Source: Gammaproteobacteria bacterium (GTDB lineage: Bacteria > Pseudomonadota > Gammaproteobacteria > Burkholderiales > Burkholderiaceae_C). Taken from it: a DNA stretch of 40,703 nucleotides. Numbering within the stretch: position 1 is the stretch's first letter; each line of letters opens with the position of its first letter. Made by a program: the position numbers and the translations under genes. Below are positions 33,621-40,703 of this stretch, in pieces. Where the stretch lies: positions 1-40,703 of the forward strand of contig JANYHL010000127.1 in assembly GCA_025359085.1 (NCBI GenBank). The letters run 5' to 3'. A model generated the notes under the pieces. It was not told the DNA's origin. It saw only the letters and a program-made list of their open reading frames with translations, and did not search any database.

Positions 33621-34481
33621 TTAGCCCTGGGCGCAAGGTCGCGCCGGGTCACTGCACCATTCGCTCCAGCTGCCGGCATACAGCGCGGTGCGGCCCAGCC
33701 CCGCCACTTCCATGGCAATGATATTGGGCACGGCGCTGACGCCGCTGCCGCAGTGGTGCACCACCGTCGCCGGGTCGCGACCGGCGAGCAGGGCGTCAAA
33801 CTCGGCACGCAATTGGGCCGCTGGCTTGAACTGGCCGTCGGCAGCCAGGTTGAGGCTGAAGGCCCGGTTCAGCGCCCCCGGGATGTGGCCGGCCACCGGG
33901 TCGAGCGGTTCGACTTCGCCGCGAAAGCGCGCTGCGCTGCGGGCATCCAGGAGGGTCTGGGTCGGTCGCCCCAATTGCTTTGCTACATTTTCAGTAGTGA
34001 CAAGCTCAGTATGGGCGCTGGCTAGAGCGTAATTAGATGCATGCTCTGGCGCTGTAGCCGGGCCACTTTGGGTGGCGCCGCCACTGGCCAGCCAGGCCTG
34101 CCAGCCGCCATCGAGCACCGCCACGTTTTCATGTCCCAGCCATTTCAGCAGCCACCACAAGCGCCCGCAGTAATTGACGCCCTGGCGGTCGTAGACCACG
34201 GCCTGCATGCTGTTGTTGAAGCCGATGCTGCCCAGCCAGGCGGCCAAGCTTTTGCGTGAGGGCAGGGGGTGGCGCCCGCCCGAGGCGGCGTCCGCGGCGC
34301 CCTTGGCACTCAGGTGCCGGTCCAGGTCGGCGCGCACGGCGGCCGGGATGTGCGCTTGGCGGTACTGGGCATCGCCCGCGTCCGGCTGCATCAGCTCGAA
34401 ACTGCAGTCAAACACCATCGTCGGTTGGCCGCTGGCCAGCAGGCTTTGCAGTTGGGAGACGGAGATCAGTGTGCGGTACAT
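33621..34481 (-). CDS. sseA: Sulfurtransferase (3-mercaptopyruvate/thiosulfate type), two rhodanese domains
   Basis: A 286-residue protein with an inactive N-terminal rhodanese domain (VFDCSFELMQPDAGDAQYRQAHIPAA) and an active C-terminal one. The catalytic loop is CGSGVSA (Cys234), which fits a mercaptopyruvate sulfurtransferase or thiosulfate sulfurtransferase. The start is ATG 34481 (MYRTLISVSQLQS), with AGGA about 8 bases upstream; the frame is open to 34589, but the extra Cys/Pro-rich residues are not family sequence and would overlap eamA. Residues about 128-148 (ASNYALASAHTELVTTENVA), in the interdomain linker, come from repeat copy 10. Confidence 0.92.
   Translation of the reverse strand: MYRTLISVSQLQSLLASGQPTMVFDCSFELMQPDAGDAQYRQAHIPAAVRADLDRHLSAKGAADAASGGRHPLPSRKSLAAWLGSIGFNNSMQAVVYDRQGVNYCGRLWWLLKWLGHENVAVLDGGWQAWLASGGATQSGPATAPEHASNYALASAHTELVTTENVAKQLGRPTQTLLDARSAARFRGEVEPLDPVAGHIPGALNRAFSLNLAADGQFKPAAQLRAEFDALLAGRDPATVVHHCGSGVSAVPNIIAMEVAGLGRTALYAGSWSEWCSDPARPCAQG
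33982..34040 (+). repeat. Palindromic element, copy 10 (forward strand), inside sseA
   Basis: Outer GCTAC (33982-33986) with degraded partner GTAGT, TAGTG 33995-33999, 19 nt, TGGCTAG 34019-34025, then AGCGTAATTAGATGC. Opposite to the gene, which reads the frame CTA-GCC as SNYALASAHTELVTTENVA. It is the most diverged copy, but the 19-base spacing is intact. Confidence 0.72.
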
Positions 34482-34515
34482 GGTTGGTTCCTGGGCGGGG
34501 GTCGGTTGTTGGACT

Positions 34516-35403
34516 TCAAGGCACTTCGGCCGGGATGTTGGGCAGGGCGCGGGTGCGCAACACGGTGGCGAGCAGACCGCTGGCCACAATCACGCCCATG
34601 CCGGCCCAGCCGAGCAGCGGTATCTGGTCGCCAAACAGCACCAGGCCGTAGAAGGCGCTAAACACAATGCCGGCATATTGCAGATTGGCCACCAGCAGGG
34701 TTGAACCGCGGCTGTAGGCGCGCGTGATGCACCACTGACCCAGGGCGCCCAGCACGCCAATCGGTATCAGCCAGATGGAGGTTTGCCAGCGCACTGCCGT
34801 CCACGGGGTCAGGCCAGCGAAGGCGATGCCGACCAGACCCACTATGGCGCAGCCGAGCGAAAAATAAAACACCGTGCGCCCTTCGGCTTCCCCCACCTTG
34901 CCCAGTGCCGTCACTTGCAGGTAAGCCAGCGCGGAGCCCAGCCCCGAGAGCAGGCCAATCAAGCCTGCAAACAACTGGTTTTGATCGAGCGTGGGCCGCA
35001 GCATCATCACCACACCGGCAAAGCCCATCAGCACCGTGGCCAGCAGCGAGCCCTGGCGCTGCACCTGGCCGTAAAGCAGTGCGCCGCCCACAATGAAGGC
35101 GGCTACCCAGACCCCGCTCATGTAATTCAGCGTCATGGCGGTGGCCAAGGGCAAATGCGCGATGGCATAAAACCAGGCGCCCAGTGACAACACGCCGATC
35201 AGGGTGCGCCAGGCGTGCATCATCGGCACGGGCGTGCGCAGTGGCGTGCCGCGCGCGCGCATCACCAGTGCCATGAAAATCACGCTCACCAGACCCCGGT
35301 AAAACATCAGTTCAAACAGGTTGAAATCAACCGATGCGATCTTGATGCCCACGGCCATCGTGGCAAAAAAGAACGATCCCCAAACCATCCAGAGCGCTTG
35401 CAT
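34516..35403 (-). CDS. EamA-family (DMT superfamily) transporter
   Basis: A 295-residue membrane protein with ten predicted helices in two EamA repeats, the layout of drug/metabolite transporters. Representative segments are MQALWMVWGSFFFATMAVGIKIAS, FYRGLVSVIFMAL and the second-repeat helix GQWCITRAYSRGSTLLVANLQY followed by FSAFYGLVLFGDQ. The substrate is unknown. Exporters of amino acids or metabolites are typical of the family. The start codon lies at the edge of repeat copy 11, so the element forms its whole leader. It is cotranscribed with, or follows, the Rieske oxygenase gene. Confidence 0.9.
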   Translation of the reverse strand: MQALWMVWGSFFFATMAVGIKIASVDFNLFELMFYRGLVSVIFMALVMRARGTPLRTPVPMMHAWRTLIGVLSLGAWFYAIAHLPLATAMTLNYMSGVWVAAFIVGGALLYGQVQRQGSLLATVLMGFAGVVMMLRPTLDQNQLFAGLIGLLSGLGSALAYLQVTALGKVGEAEGRTVFYFSLGCAIVGLVGIAFAGLTPWTAVRWQTSIWLIPIGVLGALGQWCITRAYSRGSTLLVANLQYAGIVFSAFYGLVLFGDQIPLLGWAGMGVIVASGLLATVLRTRALPNIPAEVP

Positions 35404-35475
35404 AGCTTGATGTTTTTAAAAATAGGGCGCTAGCCCGCGTGTAATGGATGTAAGTAGCTATAAAAATAATAGCAA
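35404..35475 (-). repeat. Palindromic element, copy 11 (reverse), between the Rieske gene and eamA
   Basis: On the minus strand: outer hairpin GCTAT-tattttt-ATAGC (35457-35473), TAGCT, 19 nt, GGGCTAG (35430-35436), with GGGC-TAGC-GCCC forming a second hairpin. It starts a few bases after the Rieske stop and ends at the eamA start. A TAGCT at 35403-35407 stands at the mirror distance from the central CTAG, making this copy nearly symmetrical. Confidence 0.85.
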
Positions 35476-35478
35476 TTT

Positions 35479-36636
35479 CTAACCGGGCTGATCGCTCATG
35501 CGGCGCCGGTACCAGTCATGAAACTGCTGCATGCCGTCTTCCATCGGACTCTGGTAGGGGCCGACCTCGTTGTCGCCGCGCTGCAACAGCGCGCGGCGAC
35601 CGGCGTCCATGCGCTCCCCAATCTCGTCGTCTTCCAGGCAGGTTTCCATGTAGGCGGCCTGCTGCGCTTCTACAAACTCGCGCTCAAAGGCCTGAATTTC
35701 TTCCGGGTAATAGAACTCGACCTTGTTCAGGGTTTTGCCGACACCCATCGGGTGCAGGGTGGAGACCGTCAGCACATGCGGATACCACTCGACCATGATG
35801 TGCGGGTAATAGGTGAGCCAGATCGCGCCCTGCTTGGGCAGTGCGCCGTTGCGGTAGGCGTTGAGCGCATCCTGCCAGCGCTGGTACACCGGCGTGCCGG
35901 CCTGGCTGCGTGGCTGGGTCACGCCGCTGCCCAGACCGACGGTTTGCACCGAGTAGTTTTCCTTGAACTCCCAACGCAAGTCGTCGCAGGTGACAAAACC
36001 GCCCAGGCCGGGGTGGAACGGGCCGACGTGGTAGTCCTCCAGATAGACCTCGATGAAGGTCTTCCAGTTGTAGTTGCACTCGTGCAACTCCACCTTGTCC
36101 AGCACGAAGCCGGCAAAGTCCAGGTCGGCGCGCGGCCCCATGCCGGCCAGGTCGGCCGCAATGTCGCGGCCATTGTCTTCAAACAGCAGGCCGTTCCACT
36201 CCTTGAGCGGGTAGTTGTTCAGGTTCAGGCAGGGGTCGTGGGCGAAGTGGGGCGCGCCCAGCAAGGTGCCGGCCGCCTGGGGGCCGCTGGCGCTGTAGGT
36301 CCAGCGGTGCAAGGGGCACACAATATTGCCCGCCGCCGTGCCCGCCTGCGTCACGTCGACCGAGCCGCGCCCCTGCAGCATGACCGCCTGACGGTGGCGG
36401 CAGACGTTGGAAATCAGCTCGATCCCTTGTGGCGTGTGGACCAGGGCGCGCCCTTGCCCCTCCTGCGCCAGCGTCGCGTAGTCACCCGGCTCGGGCACGC
36501 TCAAGACGTGTCCGACATAGCGCGGGCCACGCTGGAACAGGGTTTGCAGCTCGCGCTGGTACAGCGCTTCGTCAAAGTAGCTTGAAACTGGTAGTTGGCC
36601 GGTGGCCTGCTGCAGTTGAAGACTTAAATCAGACAT
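35479..36636 (-). CDS. Rieske non-heme iron ring-hydroxylating oxygenase, alpha subunit
   Basis: A 385-residue oxygenase with a Rieske [2Fe-2S] site (Cys79/His81 in CRHRQ and Cys107/His110 in CPLHRW). The mononuclear iron site is in NYNWKTFIEVYLEDYHVGPFH (split here as NYNWK and EDYHVGPFH; His203 and His208), and the third acidic ligand is probably in CLEDDEIGERM. Members hydroxylate aromatic or quaternary-amine substrates with electrons from a separate reductase, which is not seen nearby. The substrate is not predictable from sequence alone. It is divergent from xseB-ispA-dxs. The start MSDLSLQLQQATGQ has no strong ribosome binding site. Confidence 0.92.
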   Translation of the reverse strand: MSDLSLQLQQATGQLPVSSYFDEALYQRELQTLFQRGPRYVGHVLSVPEPGDYATLAQEGQGRALVHTPQGIELISNVCRHRQAVMLQGRGSVDVTQAGTAAGNIVCPLHRWTYSASGPQAAGTLLGAPHFAHDPCLNLNNYPLKEWNGLLFEDNGRDIAADLAGMGPRADLDFAGFVLDKVELHECNYNWKTFIEVYLEDYHVGPFHPGLGGFVTCDDLRWEFKENYSVQTVGLGSGVTQPRSQAGTPVYQRWQDALNAYRNGALPKQGAIWLTYYPHIMVEWYPHVLTVSTLHPMGVGKTLNKVEFYYPEEIQAFEREFVEAQQAAYMETCLEDDEIGERMDAGRRALLQRGDNEVGPYQSPMEDGMQQFHDWYRRRMSDQPG

Positions 36637-36873
36637 GGGTGACCTGACCTAGACTCCCCACAGGGAGATGCGCCCAAGCGCGGTAAAAAGAAACCGGCGC
36701 GGACCGGTTGAGAACGTAAATTGTACCTGTCAAGGCATTTTTGACGGGTCTGGGCCCGATCGTCGGGTGCGGGATTAGAGCGGTGTCTTAGTGGTTTTGT
36801 CGGCGTTGGCCGCACTGGCCGCGACCAAACGCCTAAAATCGTCCGTTTTTACCAACGCAATTTCCCACACCGC

Positions 36874-37110
36874 ATGGCGTCGACTCACAAACCCGTTTCA
36901 AGTGCCCCGGCCAGTTTTGAGGCCGCCCAGGAAGAGCTGGAGCTGTTGGTAGCCCGGCTGGAGTCGGGCGATTTACCGCTGGATCAACTGTTGAGTCAGT
37001 ACCAGCGCGGGGCCGAATTGCTCAAATTTTGTCGTGATCGGCTGGAAACCGTTGAAAGCCAGATCAAGGTGCTCGATCAGGGGACGCTTAAAACATGGAC
37101 CCCCGAGTGA
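36874..37110 (+). CDS. xseB: Exodeoxyribonuclease VII small subunit
   Basis: A 78-residue helical protein with the XseB blocks [24 protein letters not shown] and [16 protein letters not shown]. XseB binds several-fold to XseA, the catalytic subunit, which degrades single-stranded DNA; xseA is not in this window. The gene overlaps ispA by 16 bases, the classical xseB-ispA-dxs order, so it heads an isoprenoid operon. A CCTAAAATCG motif about 40 bases upstream may be a -10 region, but no -35 could be matched. Confidence 0.95.
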   Translation: MASTHKPVSSAPASFEAAQEELELLVARLESGDLPLDQLLSQYQRGAELLKFCRDRLETVESQIKVLDQGTLKTWTPE

Positions 37111-38051
37111 CTGGCAGCGCCGGATTCGACCTGAATCTCTGGAGCGCGGCGCATCTGGCGCAGGTCGAGCGCGCGCTGGAGCGCTGGGTCAGGCCCGATG
37201 CCGCGACGGATGCCCAGGGGGGCGCCCCGGTGGAGCTCATTGCTGCCATGCGTTACGCGGTGCTCGATGGGGGCAAGCGCTTGCGCCCTTTGCTGCTGCT
37301 GGCGGCCTCGGAGGCGGCCAGCGGTGAGCGGCCAGCGGCTGCGGATACGCCCGAAATGGCGTTGCGCGCCGCCTGCGCGGTGGAGCTGATTCATGCTTAT
37401 TCGCTGGTGCACGACGACCTGCCGTGCATGGACAACGACGTGTTGCGCCGGGGCAAAGCCACGGTGCACGTCAAATTTGGCGAGGCCAGCGCCATGCTCG
37501 CCGGCGACGCCCTGCAGGCGATGGCGTTTGAGCTGTTGACGCCTGACGATGACGCCATCCCGGCCCGCCGACAAGCCGCCTTGTGCCGTTTGCTGGCGCG
37601 CGCGGCGGGCAGTGCCGGCATGGCCGGTGGTCAGGCGATCGACCTGGCCAGTGTCGGCGTGGCACTGACCGAGCGCCAGTTGTGCCAGATGCACCGCCTG
37701 AAAACGGGTGCCTTGCTGCAGGCCAGCGTGATGATGGGGGCCGCTTGCGGCGAGGCATCCGCTCAGGCGCAGGCCGCGTTGATGGCGTATGGCGCTGCAA
37801 TCGGGCTGGCGTTCCAGGTGGTGGACGATATGCTGGATGTCACCGCTGATTCGGCCACACTGGGCAAAACGGCGGGCAAGGACGCCGATCAGGACAAACC
37901 CACCTTTGTGTCACTGCTGGGCCTGGAGCGCGCTGGCGTCTATGCCCAGGAATTGCTGACCGAAGCGCTGGCGGCGCTGGCCCGCAGCGGCTTGCAGGAG
38001 ACGCAGGCCTTGCAGGGTTTGGCCAGGCGGCTGGTCAATCGTGCGTGTTAA
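37095..38051 (+). CDS. ispA: Polyprenyl synthetase (farnesyl diphosphate synthase)
   Basis: IspA condenses dimethylallyl and isopentenyl diphosphate to geranyl and then farnesyl diphosphate, the precursor of quinones and undecaprenyl phosphate. The 318-residue protein has the first aspartate-rich motif DDLPCMDND (Asp107-Asp108), the GGKRLRP block, the second motif [10 protein letters not shown] (Asp244, Asp245, Asp248) and [11 protein letters not shown]. It overlaps xseB in a different frame, so the two are translationally coupled. The gap to dxs (74 bases) is made up almost entirely of repeat copy 12. Confidence 0.96.
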   Translation: MDPRVTGSAGFDLNLWSAAHLAQVERALERWVRPDAATDAQGGAPVELIAAMRYAVLDGGKRLRPLLLLAASEAASGERPAAADTPEMALRAACAVELIHAYSLVHDDLPCMDNDVLRRGKATVHVKFGEASAMLAGDALQAMAFELLTPDDDAIPARRQAALCRLLARAAGSAGMAGGQAIDLASVGVALTERQLCQMHRLKTGALLQASVMMGAACGEASAQAQAALMAYGAAIGLAFQVVDDMLDVTADSATLGKTAGKDADQDKPTFVSLLGLERAGVYAQELLTEALAALARSGLQETQALQGLARRLVNRAC

Positions 38052-38061
38052 TTGAATAATA

Positions 38062-38124
38062 TATGAGTTAAATCAGCCTCTAGCCCTTATTTACTAAGCG
38101 TTAGTAGCTATTAATAATAGAGCA
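38062..38124 (-). repeat. Palindromic element, copy 12 (reverse), between ispA and dxs
   Basis: On the minus strand: outer stem GC-t-CTATTATTAATAGC (38107-38123), TAGCT 38106-38110, 19 nt, GGGCTAG 38080-38086, then AGGCTGATTTAACTCATA. It ends one base before the dxs ATG and carries no Shine-Dalgarno sequence. The core and tail match copies 6 and 8 almost exactly. Confidence 0.88.
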
Positions 38125-38125
38125 T

Positions 38126-40024
38126 ATGCCACATAATTTGTATCCCTTGCTGCACACCATCAATGATCCCGCTGACCTGCGGCTCGTGCCACGCGCGCAG
38201 CTCGGCGCGCTGGCCGACGAGTTGCGGGCTTATTTGCTCGACAGTGTTGCCAAAACCGGGGGCCATCTCAGCTCCAACCTGGGCACGGTCGAACTCACGG
38301 TGGCCTTGCACTATGTGTTCAACACGCCGCACGACCGCGTGGTGTGGGATGTGGGGCACCAGACCTACCCGCACAAAATTCTGACCGGGCGGCGCGAGCG
38401 CATGGCCTCCTTGCGCCAACTGGGCGGTTTGAGCGGTTTTCCGCAGCGCGGCGAAAGTGAACACGACACCTTTGGCACCGCGCATTCCAGTACCTCGATT
38501 TCAGCCGCTTTGGGCATGGCGCTGGCTGCCAAAATCAAGGGCGAAGAGCGTTATGCGGTTGCCGTTATTGGCGACGGTGCACTGACCGCCGGTATGGCGT
38601 TTGAAGCGCTCAACAACGCCGGAGTCGCTGACTGCAACTTGCTGGTGATCCTGAACGACAACGACATGAGCATCAGCCCGCCGGTGGGCGCGCTCAATCG
38701 GCACCTGGCCAAGCTCATGAGCGGCCAGTTTTATGCCGCTGCCAAAAACGTGGGCAAGTCCGTGCTCAAAGGCGCGCCGCCGCTGTTTGAGCTCGCCAAG
38801 CGCCTCGAAGAAAGTGCCAAGGGCATGGTGGTGCCAGCGACCCTGTTCGAGAAATTTGGCTTTAATTACATCGGCCCGATTGATGGCCATGACCTGGATG
38901 CGCTGATTCCCACGCTGGAGAACATCAAGCACCTCAAAGGTCCGCAGTTTTTGCATGTGGTGACCAAAAAAGGCCAGGGCTATAAACTGGCCGAAGCCGA
39001 CCCGGTGGCCTACCACGGCCCCGGCAAGTTTGACCCGGCGGTGGGCCTGCAGGCGCCCGCCACCCGACCGAAGCAAACCTTTACCCAAGTGTTCGGTCAG
39101 TGGCTGTGCGACATGGCGGCCGTTGACCCGCGGCTGGTGGGCATCACGCCCGCCATGCGCGAGGGGTCTGGCATGGTGGAGTTTGAGCAACGCTTTCCGC
39201 AGCGTTTCTTTGACGTCGGCATTGCCGAGCAGCATGCGGTGACTTTTGCCGCCGGACTGGCTTGTGAGGGCTTGAAGCCGGTGGTGGCGATTTATTCCAC
39301 CTTTTTGCAGCGTGGCTACGACCAGTTGATCCACGACGTGGCGATTCAAAACCTGCCGGTGGTGTTTGCACTGGATCGCGCTGGTTTGGTGGGTGCTGAC
39401 GGTGCGACGCATGCCGGGGCTTACGACATCCCGTTTTTGCGTTGTATTCCCAACGTCAGCGTGGCCTGTCCGGCCGATGAGAACGAGTGCCGGCAGTTGC
39501 TCAGCACCGCTTTTGCGCAGAATCACCCGGTGGCCGTGCGTTATCCGCGCGGTGCCGGTGCCGGCACAGTCGTCCAGGCAGGGTTGGAAGCGTTGCCATT
39601 TGGCCAAGGTGAAATCCGGCGCACGGGCAGCGGGGTCGCCATTCTGGCCTTTGGCACGCTCCTGTACCCGGCATTGCAGGTGGCTGAAAAACTCAACGCT
39701 ACCGTGGTCAACATGCGCTGGGCCAAGCCGCTGGATGTGGCGCTGCTGCTACAGGTGGCCACTGGTCATGACGCGCTGGTGACTCTGGAAGAGGGCGCCA
39801 TCATGGGTGGCGCTGGTAGCGCGGTGCTTGAGGCTTTGCAAGCGGCGGGCGTGGTCAAGCCGGTGCTGCAATTGGGCCTGCGTGATGAATTCATTGAACA
39901 CGGTGACCCGGCCAAATTGCTGGCGCTGCAGGGCTTGGACGCCGCTGGAATTCAAACCTCGATTGTCAAGCGCTTTGCGGCGTTATTGGTGCCCGGACGA
40001 CCGGCGCTCAAAGCCGTCGCCTGA
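38126..40024 (+). CDS. dxs: 1-deoxy-D-xylulose-5-phosphate synthase
   Basis: Dxs joins pyruvate and glyceraldehyde 3-phosphate with thiamine diphosphate, the entry step of the MEP isoprenoid pathway. The 632-residue length is normal. Conserved are [33 protein letters not shown], the thiamine-binding [18 protein letters not shown]...NDNDMSIS region, and the catalytic Glu368 in [18 protein letters not shown] 38126 fits the family start ([19 protein letters not shown]). It lies against repeat copy 12, which leaves no recognisable Shine-Dalgarno sequence. It is the third gene of the xseB-ispA-dxs group. Confidence 0.97.
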   Translation: MPHNLYPLLHTINDPADLRLVPRAQLGALADELRAYLLDSVAKTGGHLSSNLGTVELTVALHYVFNTPHDRVVWDVGHQTYPHKILTGRRERMASLRQLGGLSGFPQRGESEHDTFGTAHSSTSISAALGMALAAKIKGEERYAVAVIGDGALTAGMAFEALNNAGVADCNLLVILNDNDMSISPPVGALNRHLAKLMSGQFYAAAKNVGKSVLKGAPPLFELAKRLEESAKGMVVPATLFEKFGFNYIGPIDGHDLDALIPTLENIKHLKGPQFLHVVTKKGQGYKLAEADPVAYHGPGKFDPAVGLQAPATRPKQTFTQVFGQWLCDMAAVDPRLVGITPAMREGSGMVEFEQRFPQRFFDVGIAEQHAVTFAAGLACEGLKPVVAIYSTFLQRGYDQLIHDVAIQNLPVVFALDRAGLVGADGATHAGAYDIPFLRCIPNVSVACPADENECRQLLSTAFAQNHPVAVRYPRGAGAGTVVQAGLEALPFGQGEIRRTGSGVAILAFGTLLYPALQVAEKLNATVVNMRWAKPLDVALLLQVATGHDALVTLEEGAIMGGAGSAVLEALQAAGVVKPVLQLGLRDEFIEHGDPAKLLALQGLDAAGIQTSIVKRFAALLVPGRPALKAVA

Positions 40025-40192
40025 ACTGCGGGGGCGGCACTGCCTCGCTGAACGTCAGTGAGCAGAGCGGGCGGTCCTCGACGCAAGGGGAAACCCGCTC
40101 CATGGCGGGCCCGGCATGTTTCTACAATGGCGGATGACTGTAATGGGTCATTGTTATGCATCCCCGCATCGCGATAAATTCAATCCACAACT

Positions 40193-40200
40193 TTAGGAGT
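40193..40200 (+). promoter_or_regulatory. Ribosome binding site deciding the dctP start
   Basis: TTAGGAGT lies seven bases before ATG 40208 and is one of the best Shine-Dalgarno sequences in the window. It supports this start over the ATG at 40156, which is in another frame. Confidence 0.8.
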
Positions 40201-40207
40201 GAACCAA

Positions 40208-40703
40208 ATGGATCGTCGTTCCGCAATCAAGCACGCAGGCATCGCCGGCGTGCTGGCCGTGGGTGCTGCACCCGCAGTGCACGCCCAAGGGGCCAATGTT
40301 CGCTGGCGTATGGCTTCGAGCTTTCCGAAGTCGCTCGACACGATTTTTGGCAGTGCAGAAATGTTTGCCAAGACCGTCAAGGCTTTATCGGGCGGCAAGT
40401 TTGAAGTGTCGGTGCATGCCGCTGGCGAACTGATGCCGGCGTTTGGCGTGGTGGATGCCATCCAGAATGGCACGGTTGAGATGGCCCAGACGGCGTCCTA
40501 TTACTTCACGGGAAAAGATTCTATTTTTGCCTTTGGCTGTGCCGTGCCTTTTGGCCTGACCGCGCGCCAGATGGATGCCTGGATGGAGCATGGCAACGGC
40601 CGCAAACTGATGGACGAGTTCTACGCCAAGTACAACATCAAGAGCCGCAGTGCGGGCAACACCGGCACGCAGATGGGCGGCTGGTACCGCAAGGAAATCA
40701 AGA
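40208..40703 (+). CDS. TRAP transporter solute-binding protein, DctP family (3' end missing)
   Basis: The first 165 codons of a periplasmic binding protein of a tripartite (TRAP) transporter; the gene runs off the window. The N-terminus MDRRSAIKHAGIAGVLAVGA has a twin-arginine-like RRSAIK before a hydrophobic stretch and a likely cleavage at VHAQG, so export to the periplasm, perhaps by Tat, is expected. The mature part RWRMASSFPKSLDTIFGSAEMF and GGKFEVSVHAAGELMPAFGVVDAI match the DctP group that includes TakP, which binds alpha-keto acids. The ligand is not decided. It lies 183 bases after dxs and is probably the first gene of a TRAP operon. Confidence 0.93.
   Translation, partial: MDRRSAIKHAGIAGVLAVGAAPAVHAQGANVRWRMASSFPKSLDTIFGSAEMFAKTVKALSGGKFEVSVHAAGELMPAFGVVDAIQNGTVEMAQTASYYFTGKDSIFAFGCAVPFGLTARQMDAWMEHGNGRKLMDEFYAKYNIKSRSAGNTGTQMGGWYRKEIK

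Noticed and set aside
34482..34589. Longer N-terminus for the sulfurtransferase
   Set aside because: It would overlap the eamA end and add Cys/Pro-rich residues not seen in the family; ATG 34481 has a good ribosome binding site.
1..40703. CRISPR array, tRNA or rRNA genes, phage attachment site or insertion sequence
   Set aside because: No regularly spaced direct repeats, no recognisable cloverleaf or rRNA segment, and no transposase or integrase were seen.

Overview
This 40.7 kb, GC-rich window looks like core chromosome of a betaproteobacterium of the Comamonadaceae (Rhodoferax/Polaromonas/Acidovorax type). That placement is inferred from protein sequence character, from familiar gene neighbourhoods (secA-argJ-AAA ATPase-mutT; pilBCD-coaE-zapD-yacG; trxA-rho-rpmE2; xseB-ispA-dxs), and from the short palindromic repeats scattered through it. 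No tRNA, rRNA, CRISPR array, prophage or transposase gene was recognised.

Layout. 1-4909 (+): the 3' part of secA, a clear terminator, then the tightly coupled genes argJ, a DUF815 AAA+ ATPase and a mutT-like Nudix gene. 4949-10383 (-): one compact operon running from type IV pilus assembly (pilB, pilC, prepilin peptidase) into coaE, zapD and yacG. 10508-14696 (-): a polytopic ArnT-like membrane protein, rpmE2, rho and trxA. 14782-22538 (+): an AddB-like nuclease, an AddA-like helicase-nuclease and a flavoprotein. 22669-28537: suhB (-), trmJ and cysE (+), mog and darP (-), pmbA (+), yqeY (-). 28724-36636 (all -): rpsU, a second flavoprotein, cobA, ybiB, a PAS-GGDEF diguanylate cyclase, a sulfurtransferase, an EamA transporter and a Rieske oxygenase. 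36874-40703 (+): xseB, ispA and dxs (isoprenoid precursor supply), then the start of a TRAP transporter binding protein.

The most striking content is not a gene. Eleven copies of one short element (about 45-75 bp) occur between 4.9 and 38.1 kb. Every copy shows the core TAGCT, exactly 19 nt, then GGGCTAG (or one- to two-base variants), in either orientation. Copies that keep their outer end carry a small hairpin, GCTAT...ATAGC, which in one copy changes on both sides to GCTAC...GTAGC. Eight copies lie in or run into protein genes (mutT end, addB, addA twice, trmJ, a flavoprotein, ybiB, sseA) without breaking the reading frame, and all three frames of one orientation are used. Three more fill the whole gap between genes (cysE/mog, Rieske gene/eamA, ispA/dxs). 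This resembles the behaviour of Rickettsia palindromic elements. I know of no named family for it.

Other unexplained structures are a roughly 330-bp MITE-like unit with about 85-nt terminal inverted repeats between addB and addA, a G/C-rich palindromic repeat between rho and rpmE2, and a 17-bp helix (one G-U pair) that would bury the yqeY ribosome binding site.
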